From Protea cynaroides (taxonomy: Eukaryota; Streptophyta; Magnoliopsida; Proteales; Proteaceae), in assembly GCA_028583415.1 (NCBI GenBank), contig CM053271.1:91654584-91718583 (forward strand): a DNA stretch of 64,000 nt, in the 5' to 3' direction. The position numbers and the translations under genes are program-made. Of the stretch, positions 21,441 through 32,929 are shown in pieces (the stretch's first letter is position 1; each line of letters opens with the position of its first letter). The notes below the pieces were generated by a model, which saw nothing but the letters and a program-made list of their open reading frames with translations, was not told the DNA's origin and made no database searches.

Positions 21441-23008
21441 CTAAAAATATATGACATCGTAGGGTAAACACACATCACGGCTCAGTAAGCAAACAAAATA
21501 ATACGCAAACATATATGCATGCATTCAATTTATATCTTTGGTCTGATTTTAAATTTGTAATTGTGCTATAGAAAGGATTGGTAGCCACCGCACCTCTATA
21601 CACGAGTGTGTGAATCCACCCAATGGATCAAACACCATTGTCGTCCCATATGTACCCACTATGAAATAGAGATAGAGCTAAAGTGTCCAGATCACATACT
21701 GCCAACACTTCCCCTGATGTCCTACCCATACCAATACATAAGCCAATATTGGCGAGGGCTTACAAACTAGACTCACAACTAATCAATCTTAATGCCATCC
21801 AAATGTATCCAAGGCCTAACCCCAGCATCCCTCAATACATCCATAGAGATAGAGCTAAGGCCCCCCGACAGAGTCAAAGACCAAACGGTCTGAGACCACC
21901 TCCCCTGATGCCCTATGACGTAATAGTTCTGCTAAGGTAACGGTGATATGATGATGTCAGTGGATAGGAATTGTGTTAAGATAGAGCTAGAGTTTGGTGA
22001 TCAAGCTAAACTACAATGTCACGTCCTCCCCTGATGCTCCACTCTTATTCAACACACTAACCACACACACAATCACATGCCTATTCCTAGCATCATCATC
22101 ATCATCATGTTATAAATAGACAGAAATAAATATGCATGAGTAGAAATAACAATAATATTGGATGACATGTGAGATACACATTACAAGCATACAAGCATAG
22201 AATCATTCATGGCATTAGTCAATTAAATAAAAATAGCTTGTTATAATCTAATTAGTTTAGATCTTGTTCCCTCACCTATAAACGATATTTGATCTCCTTC
22301 CAAGCTTCGAAAATCACTTTAAACTTCTGGGAAACCTAGGGAACGTATGGATTTAAGTTATGGCCAAGTTACAGTAGTCTAAAACCATGTTTGGTCTGAA
22401 AGTATGCTTCTTGTTAGGTTGTGGTCGACCTGTATGGTCTCAGTATATGTCGACCACAGGCTGTGTGGTCGATATGTATGGTCGCATATTATGCAACTAC
22501 AGCATGCGACCACACCTTTCCTGAGAACTTCCTGAATAGCTATAGTTGACCCTCTGGTCACCCTATGGTCGACCACAGGCTATGACCACATGAAGTTTGG
22601 TCAGTTTTCATCTTCAATCCAAATTCTTCATGAGTCAATTCCTTGGCTCATCAATAAGGCTCCTCTTATGATCAGTCTATGGCCATTAAATCATAATTTT
22701 ACAAAGTTATTCACCCTAACCTATTCTCCATGGTTTTCCTTTGAGATTTGGTCATGGAATCCCATAATCAAAGTCTTACATTAATCCTATGACTCAATTT
22801 ACCATGGAACTCCTATTCTAGGTGTTCTTCTGTTACAGGAAAGGGTTCCATACCTTAGGTTTGTCATAGAGAACTAGAACCTTCTCTATTACTTTTCTTC
22901 CCAACCTTTTTCTTCAGATCTCCTTTTCTTTCTCTTTCTCTCTCTTTCTCCCTTAGGTTTAGGGTTTGAGATTGATCCAAAAGAGTGTGAGAGAGTAGAG
23001 AGACATCC

Positions 23009-23016
23009 TTTATATA
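23009..23016 (-). promoter_or_regulatory. TATA box of solo LTR copy 5
   Basis: TATATAAA on the minus strand, in the same relative place as in the other family copies. Confidence 0.55.
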
Positions 23017-23421
23017 GAGAGAAACTCTCCATATAGAGTCCCACTTTTATTAGTAAAGAGATCTCTTAAGATTTGAAAAGTTTCCAAATCACGGAGTTTA
23101 ATCTGGCAACATGCGATCGATACATGTGGTCGTAAAATCCGTCGACCACACCCCTCAAAAATGTGACCACACGTCTATTTTTTACTGGTCTTACTTCCTT
23201 TATGGTGTGGTCGATCATACCAATTCAGGTAGTCGACCATACACTCACCATTTACTGTTTTTGGGTCAATTTACTTACTTAGCCTTGTGGTTTCCTTATA
23301 CGCTTGGTCCACTTGATCCGGCTATGATAGGTAGACTTGACACGACACGCTTAGACCTGGTTAGTAAAGTGCGACTTACACGTGTCTCCTAGTTTTTGGT
23401 GGATGAAATATGGCATTAACA

Positions 23422-24856
23422 GTTGCTCCTTGTCGCAGTATACTCGACGAGTATGATGAGACAATCCCTTTAAGAATCGAATTTTGTCTTGCTAATCATT
23501 ATAGATCTCGTAAAACGAATAAAATCATAAGTTATTCCAAAGCTCGTTAGGTGATATCGAATCAATTTAACCCTCGACGATGATAAACATGAGTAATGAA
23601 TACTACACTCATAATGTGCCACGTAGTCTACACTATAATGGCAGCTGTAGAGAATATTCCTATAGTTGATTTCATGCGTGCCCCTCATTTGAAAGGGATT
23701 GAAGCGCCAAACTCTAATTCAAAAAACCAAGAAAAGCGCGCCACGCGTTGACTCAATAGTATAGTAGATACTAACAGAGCCGCAAACTGTAACGCCATGA
23801 AGCAGTTTTGTCCCCGATTTTTCAAACTAGCCATTTAATGCGGAGCAGCTTTTCAAGGCCCATGTCTTATCAGCCGGGATAGTGATTCGTGTAGCAATGA
23901 CTGCACATAATGGCCTCGAGACTTATGGTATAAGTAAGTTGCTCAATTGGCAAAATATCTTCCTTGCTGTTTCGATTCCTTACCTTGTCGAAAACTCGAA
24001 GGTCTCCTTCGTCTTTCACCTTCATCATCTTTACCAGTTGCAGAGAACTTCGTTCTCGGATCGACTTTCATCAGAGCAACTACTCACTGCCTACATACTC
24101 CCAGTTCGATTTCCACCAAGAAACTAGTAAGTCCTGCCCCCTTACCTTCATAATTTGCTTTTTCTGGAGAGTTTTCAAGTTCTCGAGTATTCGATCTTCT
24201 AGGATAGTCAGTCCCCATTGTCATTCTACCCAACTGTAGGTGTAAATGACTACTTTCTCTGTAGGAACAAAATGCGTTCCCGCAAGAAAGCCATAGAAGA
24301 AGACCAAGGAGCCCCCGCCCAAGTTGACTCGAGCCGCTCTGGATGAAAAAAAGTTTTTCTTTTTGTATGGTATAGTACCCCTGAGTTCTTGGGAGTGTGC
24401 GCATTGTCAAGAAATTTTCTGCTGTAATGTAATTTTTGGTCTGTGAATAATACAGAAGATGTTATTGAGCTATAGTGTAAGAACTTTTTATTGTCTTTTT
24501 GCCTAATGTATGAACTTGGGGGTGTGACCCTCTTTAGTGAGTTCATAAGCAGTTGCAACAAAGCGTGCAATGGGATCTACGTAAAGGTGCCTAGAGTGAT
24601 AGGATGTGTCTTGATCACCTGGGGCATGTTGGCAACTTGACCATTCGCGTGGATACTCAAGTCGCAGAGAGGTCTCAAATTAAGTCAAGTTGCAGCATAT
24701 GTTGCGTGGGATCAGTTAACTGGGACTTTGGCCTGAGCATTCCTGTAAAGCAACATAGGTTTGATTTATATCAAAGAGTTACAGTAAATCATGTTAGACA
24801 GAAAGATTGGTAATGTAGAGACATTTTACTAAAATGAGCAGAGTCTATTACATTAT
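23422..24856 (-). other. Tat 3' noncoding region between integrase and 3' LTR
   Basis: About 1.4 kb without a sustained frame in the element's orientation. ORFs of 80-110 codons on both strands at 23880-24570 overlap one another and show no recognisable domain. Long 3' untranslated regions are usual in Tat-clade elements. No convincing polypurine tract is visible next to the LTR. Confidence 0.6.
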
Positions 24857-26000
24857 TGGTAAAACTTTCTCAAGTTCTTAGAGTGCCAGGGCTTCTCGAT
24901 GTACTTTTCATTCATTGTTTCGAGATAGCACGTGCCTGGCCTTGTCACGCGGATTATTCTATATGGTCCTTCCCAAGTCGGCATCAGTTTTCCTTACTAT
25001 TTAGGCTTCGACACTACTATGTGGCAAAGCACCAGGTCGCCGACTTTAAAATTCTGAATCCATACTTGAGAGTTGTAATATCTGGCGACATGTTACTGGT
25101 ATGCCAGTATCTTCAGGCATGCATTGTCTCGAGTTTCTTCGATTAGGTCCAGATTGGTCCTGAGGCCTTCATCATTGATCATTTCATCGTAATTGGTAAT
25201 CCTGATGGTGGGATGGGTTGCCTCAATGGGTATGACCGCTTCTGCCCCGTAGATGAACATGAAGGGGGTCTCTATTTGGAGTCCTGCTTATAGTTCTGTA
25301 GGGCCAGAGCATGCTTGGTATCTCATCGGCCCATTTTCTCTTGACAGGGCCAAGTCGCCCTATCCCGCGAGAGATTATTTTGTTGGTGGCTTCGGCTTGA
25401 CCTGTGGCTTCTGGGTGGTATACTAAAGCAAAGCGTTGTTGAATATTGAATCTCTTGAGGAAGTTTTGATATTGCTGGCTATCAAACTGTATCCCGTTGT
25501 CCATGACAATGACTTGTGGGATGTTGTACCGATAGATTATGTTCTGCCTTGTAAAGGTCTTGAGTTTTACTGCATCAGTAGTCATCACAGCTTTTACTTC
25601 TTCCCATTTTGAAAAATAGTCTACTGCCATGATGAGAAATTTCTTTGCCCCCTTTTTTCCAAGCATGGGGCCGACTATGTCGATTCCCCACATGGCGAAA
25701 GGTAGTGGACTTGTGATAGGTTATAGCTCATTCGCAGATAGGTGGCTAACCGTGGCATGTTTCTAGCAGGTCTCACACTTAGCAGCGAAACCTGTACAAT
25801 CCGCTGACATGGTTGGCCAGTAGTACCCTTGTTGTAGAAATCACTGGCATAGAGCACTCCTTGCAAGATGGCTGTCGCATATTCCAACGTGTACCTCCCA
25901 CATTACTTCCTTGGCTTCGTCGAGTGTAAGACATAGCAAGAAAGGGCATGTGAAAGACTTTTTGTATAGCTTCCCATCAAGGGCAGTATATCCTCGAAAC
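24857..26000 (-). pseudogene. Tat integrase relic
   Basis: The minus strand gives an HHCC zinc-finger region (E.HVGICDSH...GYYWPT...KCETC) with three stops, then from 25693 WGIDIVGP, a core with the first Asp, VIVMDNGIQFDS with the second Asp, and EATNKII with the Glu, so the DDE triad is intact. A frameshift follows near 25240. A C-terminal block (FKVGDLVL, then WEGPYRI and PWHSKNLRKFYQ) ends at about 24857. Spacing and motifs match Tat-type integrases. It lies directly downstream of the RNase H domains in the polyprotein. Confidence 0.85.
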
Positions 26001-26077
26001 TTTACCTAAACCCTTCGTCGTTCTAGCTGGTCTTATGGTAGCTCGCCAGTTTCAATGTATGTTTTAATTGGGTTGAT

Positions 26078-27207
26078 CTAAGTCACCTTGCAACTGACTT
26101 GTTGGATCTCTATTGTGTCACCGACACTTGGCTTTTTCAACACGTCGATATATACTGACGAGTTAACGCCAAACAGATCTTCCGCCATAAGTCGCGACAA
26201 AACATCAGCTTCTGTGTTGTTTTCTCGATCCACATTTTTGATTTGATATGCTTCAAATTGGACAAGCTCTAATTTTTCCTTGTTTAAGTACTCTAGCATG
26301 TGCAGCCGTTTTGCCTTATATTCCCCATTAAATTGCCTCACAACGACTTGTGAGCCGCTGTAGATGTCTAGTTTTCGAACCATGAGGAATCTCGCTAGCT
26401 TGAGTCTAGCCAATAATGCTTCATATTTGGCCGAGTTATTAGTCGTGTGGAACTCAAATCGTAGGGAGACTTGCACTCTAAAGTTCTTTGGACTGGTCAG
26501 TATGACCCCAGCCCCCGAGTGTTGGTTGCTCGAAGATCCATCCACGAACAGAGTCCAGGTTGATGAAGGTTTCAGCTTTTGCCTTTTGTATCTCTATTTG
26601 CTACCTTCTTCTTCCAGGGTTTTGTCTACATCGGTACTGTCATCATTTGAGGCTTCTAATAGGAAGTCGGCTAGGACTTGGGCTTTTATTGCTGTCCATG
26701 ATTGAAACTGAATATCGAACTTGCCAAGCTCGATTGCCCAGTTTACCAATTGGCCTGATATGTCAGGTCGCCTAGTATTTTCTTTAAAGGTTTGTCGGTT
26801 AGTATCGATATGGTATGTGCCTGAAAGTAGGGTCTTAATTTATGGGCAGATGTGACGAGTACCAATGCCAGTTTTTCCACTGGCTTATATCTTGTTTTTA
26901 CATCAAGTAGTACTTTGCTGACATAATACACAGGTCTCTAGACTTTGTGAGCTTTTTTAATGAGGATTGAGCTAACAGTCTCAGGCAAAATGGAGAGATA
27001 TAGTTGTAGTTGATTTTCGACTTCTGGATAGGCGAGCAGGGGAGGTGAGGTTATGAAGGCTTTTAACTCTTCAAAAGACTTCTGGCATTCCGGGGTCTAC
27101 TCTAACCGCTTGGCTCCCTTTAGGGTTTTAAAGAACGGTAGGCATCAATCAGACGACCTGGACATGAATCTGCCCAGGGCGGCTATCCTTCCTGTCAGTT
27201 CTTAAAC
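26078..27207 (-). pseudogene. Tat dual RNase H region relic
   Basis: The first domain, 27207-26740, is frameshifted but retains YYVSKVLLDV...RYKPVEKLAL and LRPYFQAH. The second, 26570-26078, starts LFVDGSSSNQ.SGAGVIL and continues NNSAKYEALLA. It then reads IYSGSQVVVRQFNGEY, where family members have YSDSQL, so a catalytic Asp is replaced by Gly. NTEADVLSRL closes the domain. Two RNase H domains in tandem identify the Tat clade. The Asp loss should abolish the second nuclease. Confidence 0.82.
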
Positions 27208-28205
27208 CTATTTTGACTTTATTGGAGGTGGCGTACCCATGATAGCTTCTATCTTTGCAGGGTTTACCTCAATGCCCCTATTGGACACCATGAACCCTAG
27301 GAACTTTCTTGATGCGACCCCAAAAGCACATTTTGTCGGATTAAGCTTCATTTGATTTTTCTGCAGTACTGCGAATGCTTCTTCCAAGCCGTAGATATGA
27401 TGCGAGGTTCTCTTGCTTTTCACTAGGAAGTCATCTACATATACTTCCATGTTTCTGCCAATTTGTTGTGCAAATACCTTGTTGACCAGATGTTGATATG
27501 TAGCACCAGCGTTTTTTAAACCAAAAGGCATTGCGTTGTAGTAATATAAATTGTTACTTGTTATGAAAGCAGTATTGATCTCGTCGGGTTGATGCATTTT
27601 AATTTGGTTATAACCTGAATATGCATTCAAGAAAGATAGCATGTCATGACCGGCAGTAGCATTAATTAACCTATCAATTCTAGGGAGAGGATAGTAGTCC
27701 TTAAGGCATGCTTTATTGAGGTCTGAGTAATCTATACAGATACACCATTTTCCATTGGCTTTTTTCACCATTACAACGTTAGATACCCATTGGGAGTATT
27801 TAACCTCTTTAATAAAACCTGCCGCTAGGAGCTTTTTGACTTCAACTTTGATTACAGCTTCCCTTTCTGGTGCGAAGTTATGCTTCTTCTGCTGCACCGA
27901 CTTAAACTGTGGATCAATGGCCAGGCGGTGCTTCATGATATCTCGTGGGATACCTGGCATCTCTGATGCTGACCAGGAAAAAACATTGAGATTATTTCTA
28001 AGAAAGGTAACAATCTTGTTTTGCTGGTCTTTAGCTAGAGACGAGCTAACTTGAAAGTACCTTTCGGGATCCTCCTTGGAAACAAGGATGTATATCAGGT
28101 TCTTCATAGGAGATCCTCGCACTTGCTCTAAGTTGTCTCAGAGGTCTTCAAACTGGATGGATCCTGTGAGTTTGTCATCATATGCTTCCAGGTCCATGGC
28201 GTAGC
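27208..28205 (-). pseudogene. Tat reverse transcriptase relic, nearly open
   Basis: An open frame of 304 codons (28122-27208) carries the RT blocks in order: CICIDYSDLNKACLKDYYPLP, the MLSFLNAYSGYNQI block (normally a D in SFLDAYSGY), AFIT, MPFGLKNAGATYQ, and an intact YVDD (EVYVDDFLVKS), ending in KFLGFMVSNRGIEVNP. Upstream (28205-28123) the frame has one stop (FEDL then stop) before DNLEQVRG. The FLDAYSGY Asp has become Asn, which would remove one of the three catalytic carboxylates. The N-terminal neighbour, protease, is 9.5 kb away at 37731-38114 because of the inserted element. Confidence 0.88.
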
Positions 28206-28667
28206 TGTAAGACCCGCACGCCACAAACCAGGTCTAACCTTATGTTCTTGTGTCGTGACTGGTCTTCCCATCATAATCGGCTTAAGTGAACCAATTGTAT
28301 GAAAAAACCACAAGATAAGGTAAGTAACGAGTCAAATTTAGTTGGTGGTTGACCGTTTAAGATCGTGTGGAAGCAACCAATCAAAAACTAAAAACCAAAA
28401 ATTTTTGGTCGTGTGGTAGCAGGTGTGGTCGGACGTGTGGTCAGAATGTGTGGTCGATACATGAGACCACACATGAGACCAAATCATGAGACCACACATG
28501 AGACCACACAACGTGTGGTCGAAAGTTTTGAAGTGTGTGGGCGACGGATTCTGCCACCACACGTGCGACCACACGATGCTGAACTGACTCTGTGTTTAGA
28601 AAACTTTCCTAATTTGAGGGGGGTTCTTTCCTAATCTAAGTGGGACTTTATATGGAGTTTTTCCCTC

Positions 28668-28675
28668 TATATAAG
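28668..28675 (+). promoter_or_regulatory. TATA box of copy 4, 5' LTR
   Basis: TATATAAG, repeated in the 3' LTR at 35811-35818. The donor-like site downstream reads AAA|GTATGG (28838) here and GAG|GTATGG (35981) in the 3' LTR. Confidence 0.65.
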
Positions 28676-30176
28676 TGACATTTCTTAGCCTCTCTTACTC
28701 TTTTAGAACACAAATTGAAACCCTAAATCTAAGAGAAAAAGATAAAGGAAGAGAAGGGGAAGAAGGAGATTTGGAGAAAAAGCTTAGCGAATAAGGTTTT
28801 AAAGAGAAATGTTCAATCTCCCTACAGCAAGCTTAAAGTATGGACTTGACTCTGTAGGCTAGATCAGATAGGATAGGTTCCTTTTATCAAGTTGTTGTGT
28901 TGAATCTAATGCAATGATTTCGGTTATGGAATTTCTAAGAAAAACCATGAGAAAAGAGATTAAGGATAACGGTTAATGAGAAACTGTAAATAATGGCCAT
29001 AGAATAATCTTAGGATGAACCCAAGAGATGAGCCGAGGAATCGACTCAGGAAGAATTCGAGTTGAAGATGAAAAAGTGATCAAACATCATGGGGTCGCAT
29101 GGTGTGGTCGCAGAAATTACGACCATAGGGTCTGACCACACAGTGTGTGGTCTAGTATATTGCGACCACAGGTCCGACCACACGTTAACATCAAGCATAT
29201 TTTGTAACCAAACAAGGTCTTTGACTACTGTAACTTGGTAAAAATAAACCCTAACTTAAATACATTAATTTTTTAGGTTCCTAATAGATTCAAAGTGACT
29301 TCTAAAGCCTGGGAGAGGAACAAACATCGATCAAAGGTGAGGGAACAATACCTAAACTAATTGGCTAATAATAAACTATTTTTATTTATTGAGTCTAATG
29401 CCATGATGATTTTATGCTTGTATACGTGTATTGTGCATATTACATATCATCCAATATTCCTATTATTACTGTTCATGCATATTTAATTCAGTTTATTTAT
29501 AACATGATGATGATTATGATGCTAGAAATAGGCATGTAAATGTATATGTGTGGTTAGTGTGCTTTATGCGAGTGGGGCATCAGGGGGAGGACGTGACATT
29601 ATGGTTCATCCTAGTCACCAGACTCTAGCTCTATCTCTACTCAAGTTTTGTCTACTGATATCGTCGTATCGCCATTACCTTAGCAGAACTATTACATCGT
29701 AGGGCATCAGGGGAGGTGATCTCGAACCGTGTAGTCTCTGACTCTGCCGGGGGGCCTTAGCTCTATCTCTATGGACGTATTGAGGGATGTTGGGGTGAGA
29801 CCTTGGATACACTGTTTGACATTAGGATTGGTTAGTTGCGAGCCCAGTTTGCAATCCCTCGCCAATAGGGGCTTACGTATTGGTATGGGTAGGGCATCAG
29901 GGGAAGTGTCATGCGGTGTTTGATTCAGACACTTTAGCTCTATCTCTATTCCATAGTGGGTGCATGTGGGATGGTAATGATGTTTGATCCATTGGACGGC
30001 TTCACACACTCGTGTATAGAGGTACGGCGGCCATCAATCCTTTCTATTGCACATTGTAAACTTATGAACCATACCAAAGATATGAATTGAATGCATGCAT
30101 ATGTTTGTTGCATTATTTTGTTTACTCACTGAGCTCAAGTTGGAGAGCTGACCCACGCACGCACAATTCTTTTTAG

Positions 30177-30313
30177 TTTCTGATGTTACAGGTATTACGG
30201 TTGAAGATTATGTCGACACGCCAACATATGAACAGGTGGCGGCTATGGATGAGCAAGCTGTGAAGGACTATTATGATTCGTTAAGCGAGCGTTTCAACTA
30301 TGGATATGCTTAG
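30177..30313 (+). other. Conserved exon-like ORF, copy 4, 5' LTR
   Basis: TTCTTTTTAG is acceptor-like. The phase-1 frame reads VSDVTGITVEDYVD, then YEQVAAMDEQ and stops at TAG 30311-30313. It is three bases longer than in copies 2 and 3, an in-frame change. The cysteine motif is replaced by SLSERFNYGYA, so the subfamily has lost the CEC..C part. Confidence 0.55.
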
Positions 30314-30584
30314 TGTTTAACTTTTGTATTTGGATATTTGTAATATGTATTAAATTATGTTTTGGTTAATTGGAGATAACTGAAATATTAATTATTTATC
30401 ATGATTAGACCTCAGTTCATTATTAATAAGACTCTCGCTATTTACTTTATTATCTTTGATTAATGTGGAATGTGTTTTGGTTTAACATGGTTGGCATAGC
30501 CTATACAAGATCCTGGTTGAACTGTTGGTTTATTGATGATTCATCACACCATTTCGGTTGGTCCAGAATTGGGGTGTGACAACT

Positions 30585-30596
30585 TGGTATCAGAGC
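30585..30596 (+). promoter_or_regulatory. Primer-binding site (tRNA-iMet), copy 4
   Basis: TGGTATCAGAGC three bases after the 5' LTR, identical in placement to 9785-9796. Confidence 0.92.
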
Positions 30597-32900
30597 TCTC
30601 AGGCCTTTCCCATGAAACTTGAATACTTCCACTAGAGTCCATGAATTGAGTTAGGATAAATTAAAAGCTTTAATACAAACACACCATAAGCATCTGCGTT
30701 GATTAAGACAGAACTTAAACAAGATAATAATGTACATATAAAAGGTGGAACCATATGTAAACACTGATAGAAAAAGAAAATCTAAATGTACCCTGATAAA
30801 CAAATAACATATGGTACAGTCTACAAGTAGGATAGTTGTCTAAATATACAAATGATATAGTATAGTAGCAAGATGGGAGCATCTATAAAGTAGAAAATTA
30901 AAATACTGAGTTGGTACTCACAAGATGTGAAGAAAAAATGGCTAGTAATGCCTAAATCCCTGTAGAGGTGAAGGAAAAGATCTTCGGTTAAATCCAACAG
31001 AGATAAGAGAACAATGGCCATATACAAAAAAAATTGAGAGTAACTATAAAAGAAGATAAAGTTATACTCCTGGGTGACGTGGAGATTCAGAGTGAGATCC
31101 ATAACACGCTGATCCATTGCCCACTGAGAATTAAGAGGATGTTGCAACTTGACCCCACCACTATCAGGGTCGAGAATGGATAATGAAAACTCATCTGAGT
31201 AGATGTTAAATAATGATAATCAGATTGGAGTAAATCAAAGGAGGTGAACAACCAGGCCACTCCAACCAATCACTTGGACTACCAAGTACCTTGGCTACGG
31301 TTGGCCTAATAAAATACAAGAGCAACAACAGATGAGAGCAACGATGCAAGTTGCTATGTGAATCACTACCCAAGTTGTCGATGCTACATCAATACCTCCA
31401 GGTCAGGCCATGTACAGTACCAATTGGTATCAACACTGTACCTCCGGCACATATGACCTATAACACAGTGTCTACCATACAGCAAGTCCCAGTAATGCAC
31501 ACCCCAATGTAGAAGCTTGGTGCACAACAAGCAATGTATCAAGGTGGTTACTTTATCAGCCACCGATGTATGGGATAACTGCATCATGGCAAAATGATCC
31601 AACAAGGGTTGAGGAATATTTTTTGAAAATGAAGCCTCAAACATTTTCAGCAAAGGATCAAATCTATTATGGCCATATAACTATATAGGTTTATATAGGA
31701 TGTGGTGCATTATTGACTTACTCTTATGATTATAGAGAATGCACATACCTGATTTTAAATTCTCGTGTCTTGACAAGATACCTTATCGATTCAACCTGTC
31801 AATTGGAGGTTATAGATATTATTTCTTTAGTATTAGTCCTGATTATACCAATCTGAGCCACTTTTATGATCGACAACATGAACAGAGATATGAACTGAAT
31901 GAACAGTTAAATGTTTAATCATGTTGAGCATACATCTTTTGATTTATACCTGATTTATTGATGTATCAAAACTTTCTCCAGATTTACTCCTGTAGCGCCT
32001 CGACCAATGACATTATATACTCGATAGAACCTGTAACCAGGAGGTTAAAAACTGTAAAACCTCTATTTCCATGTATTTGGACCACCGTACAACTTAACGA
32101 CCTTTTTGATGCCGGTTGGATTACCATAGATTTACTCCTGATCCTTTAAACCTAAGCTCATTAGATAAAGCAAGTGTCCGCCATTACCCTGAATTCGAAA
32201 GAAGAAAATGAATTGCTTTTGGATAAACATTATGATTCTTACATTTCTCGACATCCATTGATAAGATGTTTAGTAAATAAAAAATTATGGGAAGTAAGAT
32301 GATTAAATTCAGATTAGATTCTATAGCCAAGGAACCTCAAATGAAGTAATGGAGGATCTATTTTGAGATTGATGAATGGATGGATATGACTCATGTCTAT
32401 AAAAGAGTGCATGAGAAAAAGTGAGAGCTATCAAGAGTAACTAGGAAAGAGTCGATAGCACCCAATTAAAGTTAAATATGGTTATATCGATATGAAGTTG
32501 ACAAGGAAGAAGATTCTAAAGGTAGATCTAAGAGTGGATATAATGATGAAATCAAAAATGATGGTATAGATAGTACTTGGTATAGCACAACTATTATAGA
32601 TTTATGCCAATGTCGAGTGAGATGATTAAGTAAAGACCAAAAGAGTTTGGCTGAATTAATGAAATTATGAGCATATATCTTAATGCTTATAGGTAGACTT
32701 GGGATATGAAGTAACAATCACAAGATATTTTTAAAGTATATGATAGAGAGATCAGGATAAAGCAGTAGTGATAAAAGAGGTGTAAGCTACTAAGTGCAAT
32801 ATGAAATTTTGATGATAGTCTTGAAAAATCATAAGAGATGAAGGAACTAGACAAGCTCTTAAGACCTTGATACCAGATTTCGCTAGTTCAAACTCTTTTG
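30597..32900 (+). pseudogene. Leader and gag relic of copy 4
   Basis: The leader to ~31020 aligns with copy 3. At 31585-31665 the translation DPTRVEEYFLKMKPQTF resembles the start of the gag capsid region of chromovirus-type elements. The rest to 32900 is riddled with stops and has no clear CCHC knuckle. Minus-strand ORFs in this interval are chance frames. Confidence 0.5.
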
Positions 32901-32929
32901 GACTAGATGTTGTAGTAGGTGAGTGTTAT

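Larger units (their letters stand above)
21032..23374 (-). mobile_element. Solo LTR, family L2.3, copy 5
   Basis: Begins TGTCACACCCCAATTC and ends GTGCGACTTACA, TSD CGTAT/CGTGT (one mismatch). Motif arrays of TGTGGTCG/CGACCACA lie at 23110-23245 and 22420-22595. A TATA box is at 23009-23016 (minus) with a donor-like AAG|GTATGG near 22858. The conserved exon-like ORF is 21440-21308. Confidence 0.92.
20378..23421 (-). repeat. Tat 3' LTR, interrupted by a solo LTR
   Basis: Outer parts 20378-21031 and 23375-23421 together match 40457-41149 (about 696 versus 693 bp). Ends are TGTTG...GGCATTAACA. The interruption duplicates CGTAT/CGTGT; the intact partner LTR reads GACACGTATCTCC at that point, which confirms the insertion site. 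Confidence 0.9.
28206..30581 (+). repeat. 5' LTR of copy 4
   Basis: 2376 bp, TGTAAGACCCGCACGCC...GGGGTGTGACA. TATA at 28668. Arrays of TGTGGTCG/CGACCACA at 28408-28575 and 29095-29190. Three CATCAGGGGAGG...AGCTCTATCTCTA modules (29578-29640, 29705-29775, 29890-29950). By eye about 16 differences from the 3' LTR occur in the first ~210 bp, so this insertion is not recent. Confidence 0.93.

Noticed and set aside
23880..24570. Cluster of 80-108-codon ORFs on both strands
   Set aside because: Mutually overlapping frames in the Tat 3' noncoding region with no recognised domain; consistent with chance in a moderately GC-balanced stretch.
28413..28634. ORFs on both strands in the copy 4 LTR (HMRPNHETTHETT-like)
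   Set aside because: Products of the TGTGGTC/GACCACA motif array; not conserved in the 3' LTR or other copies.
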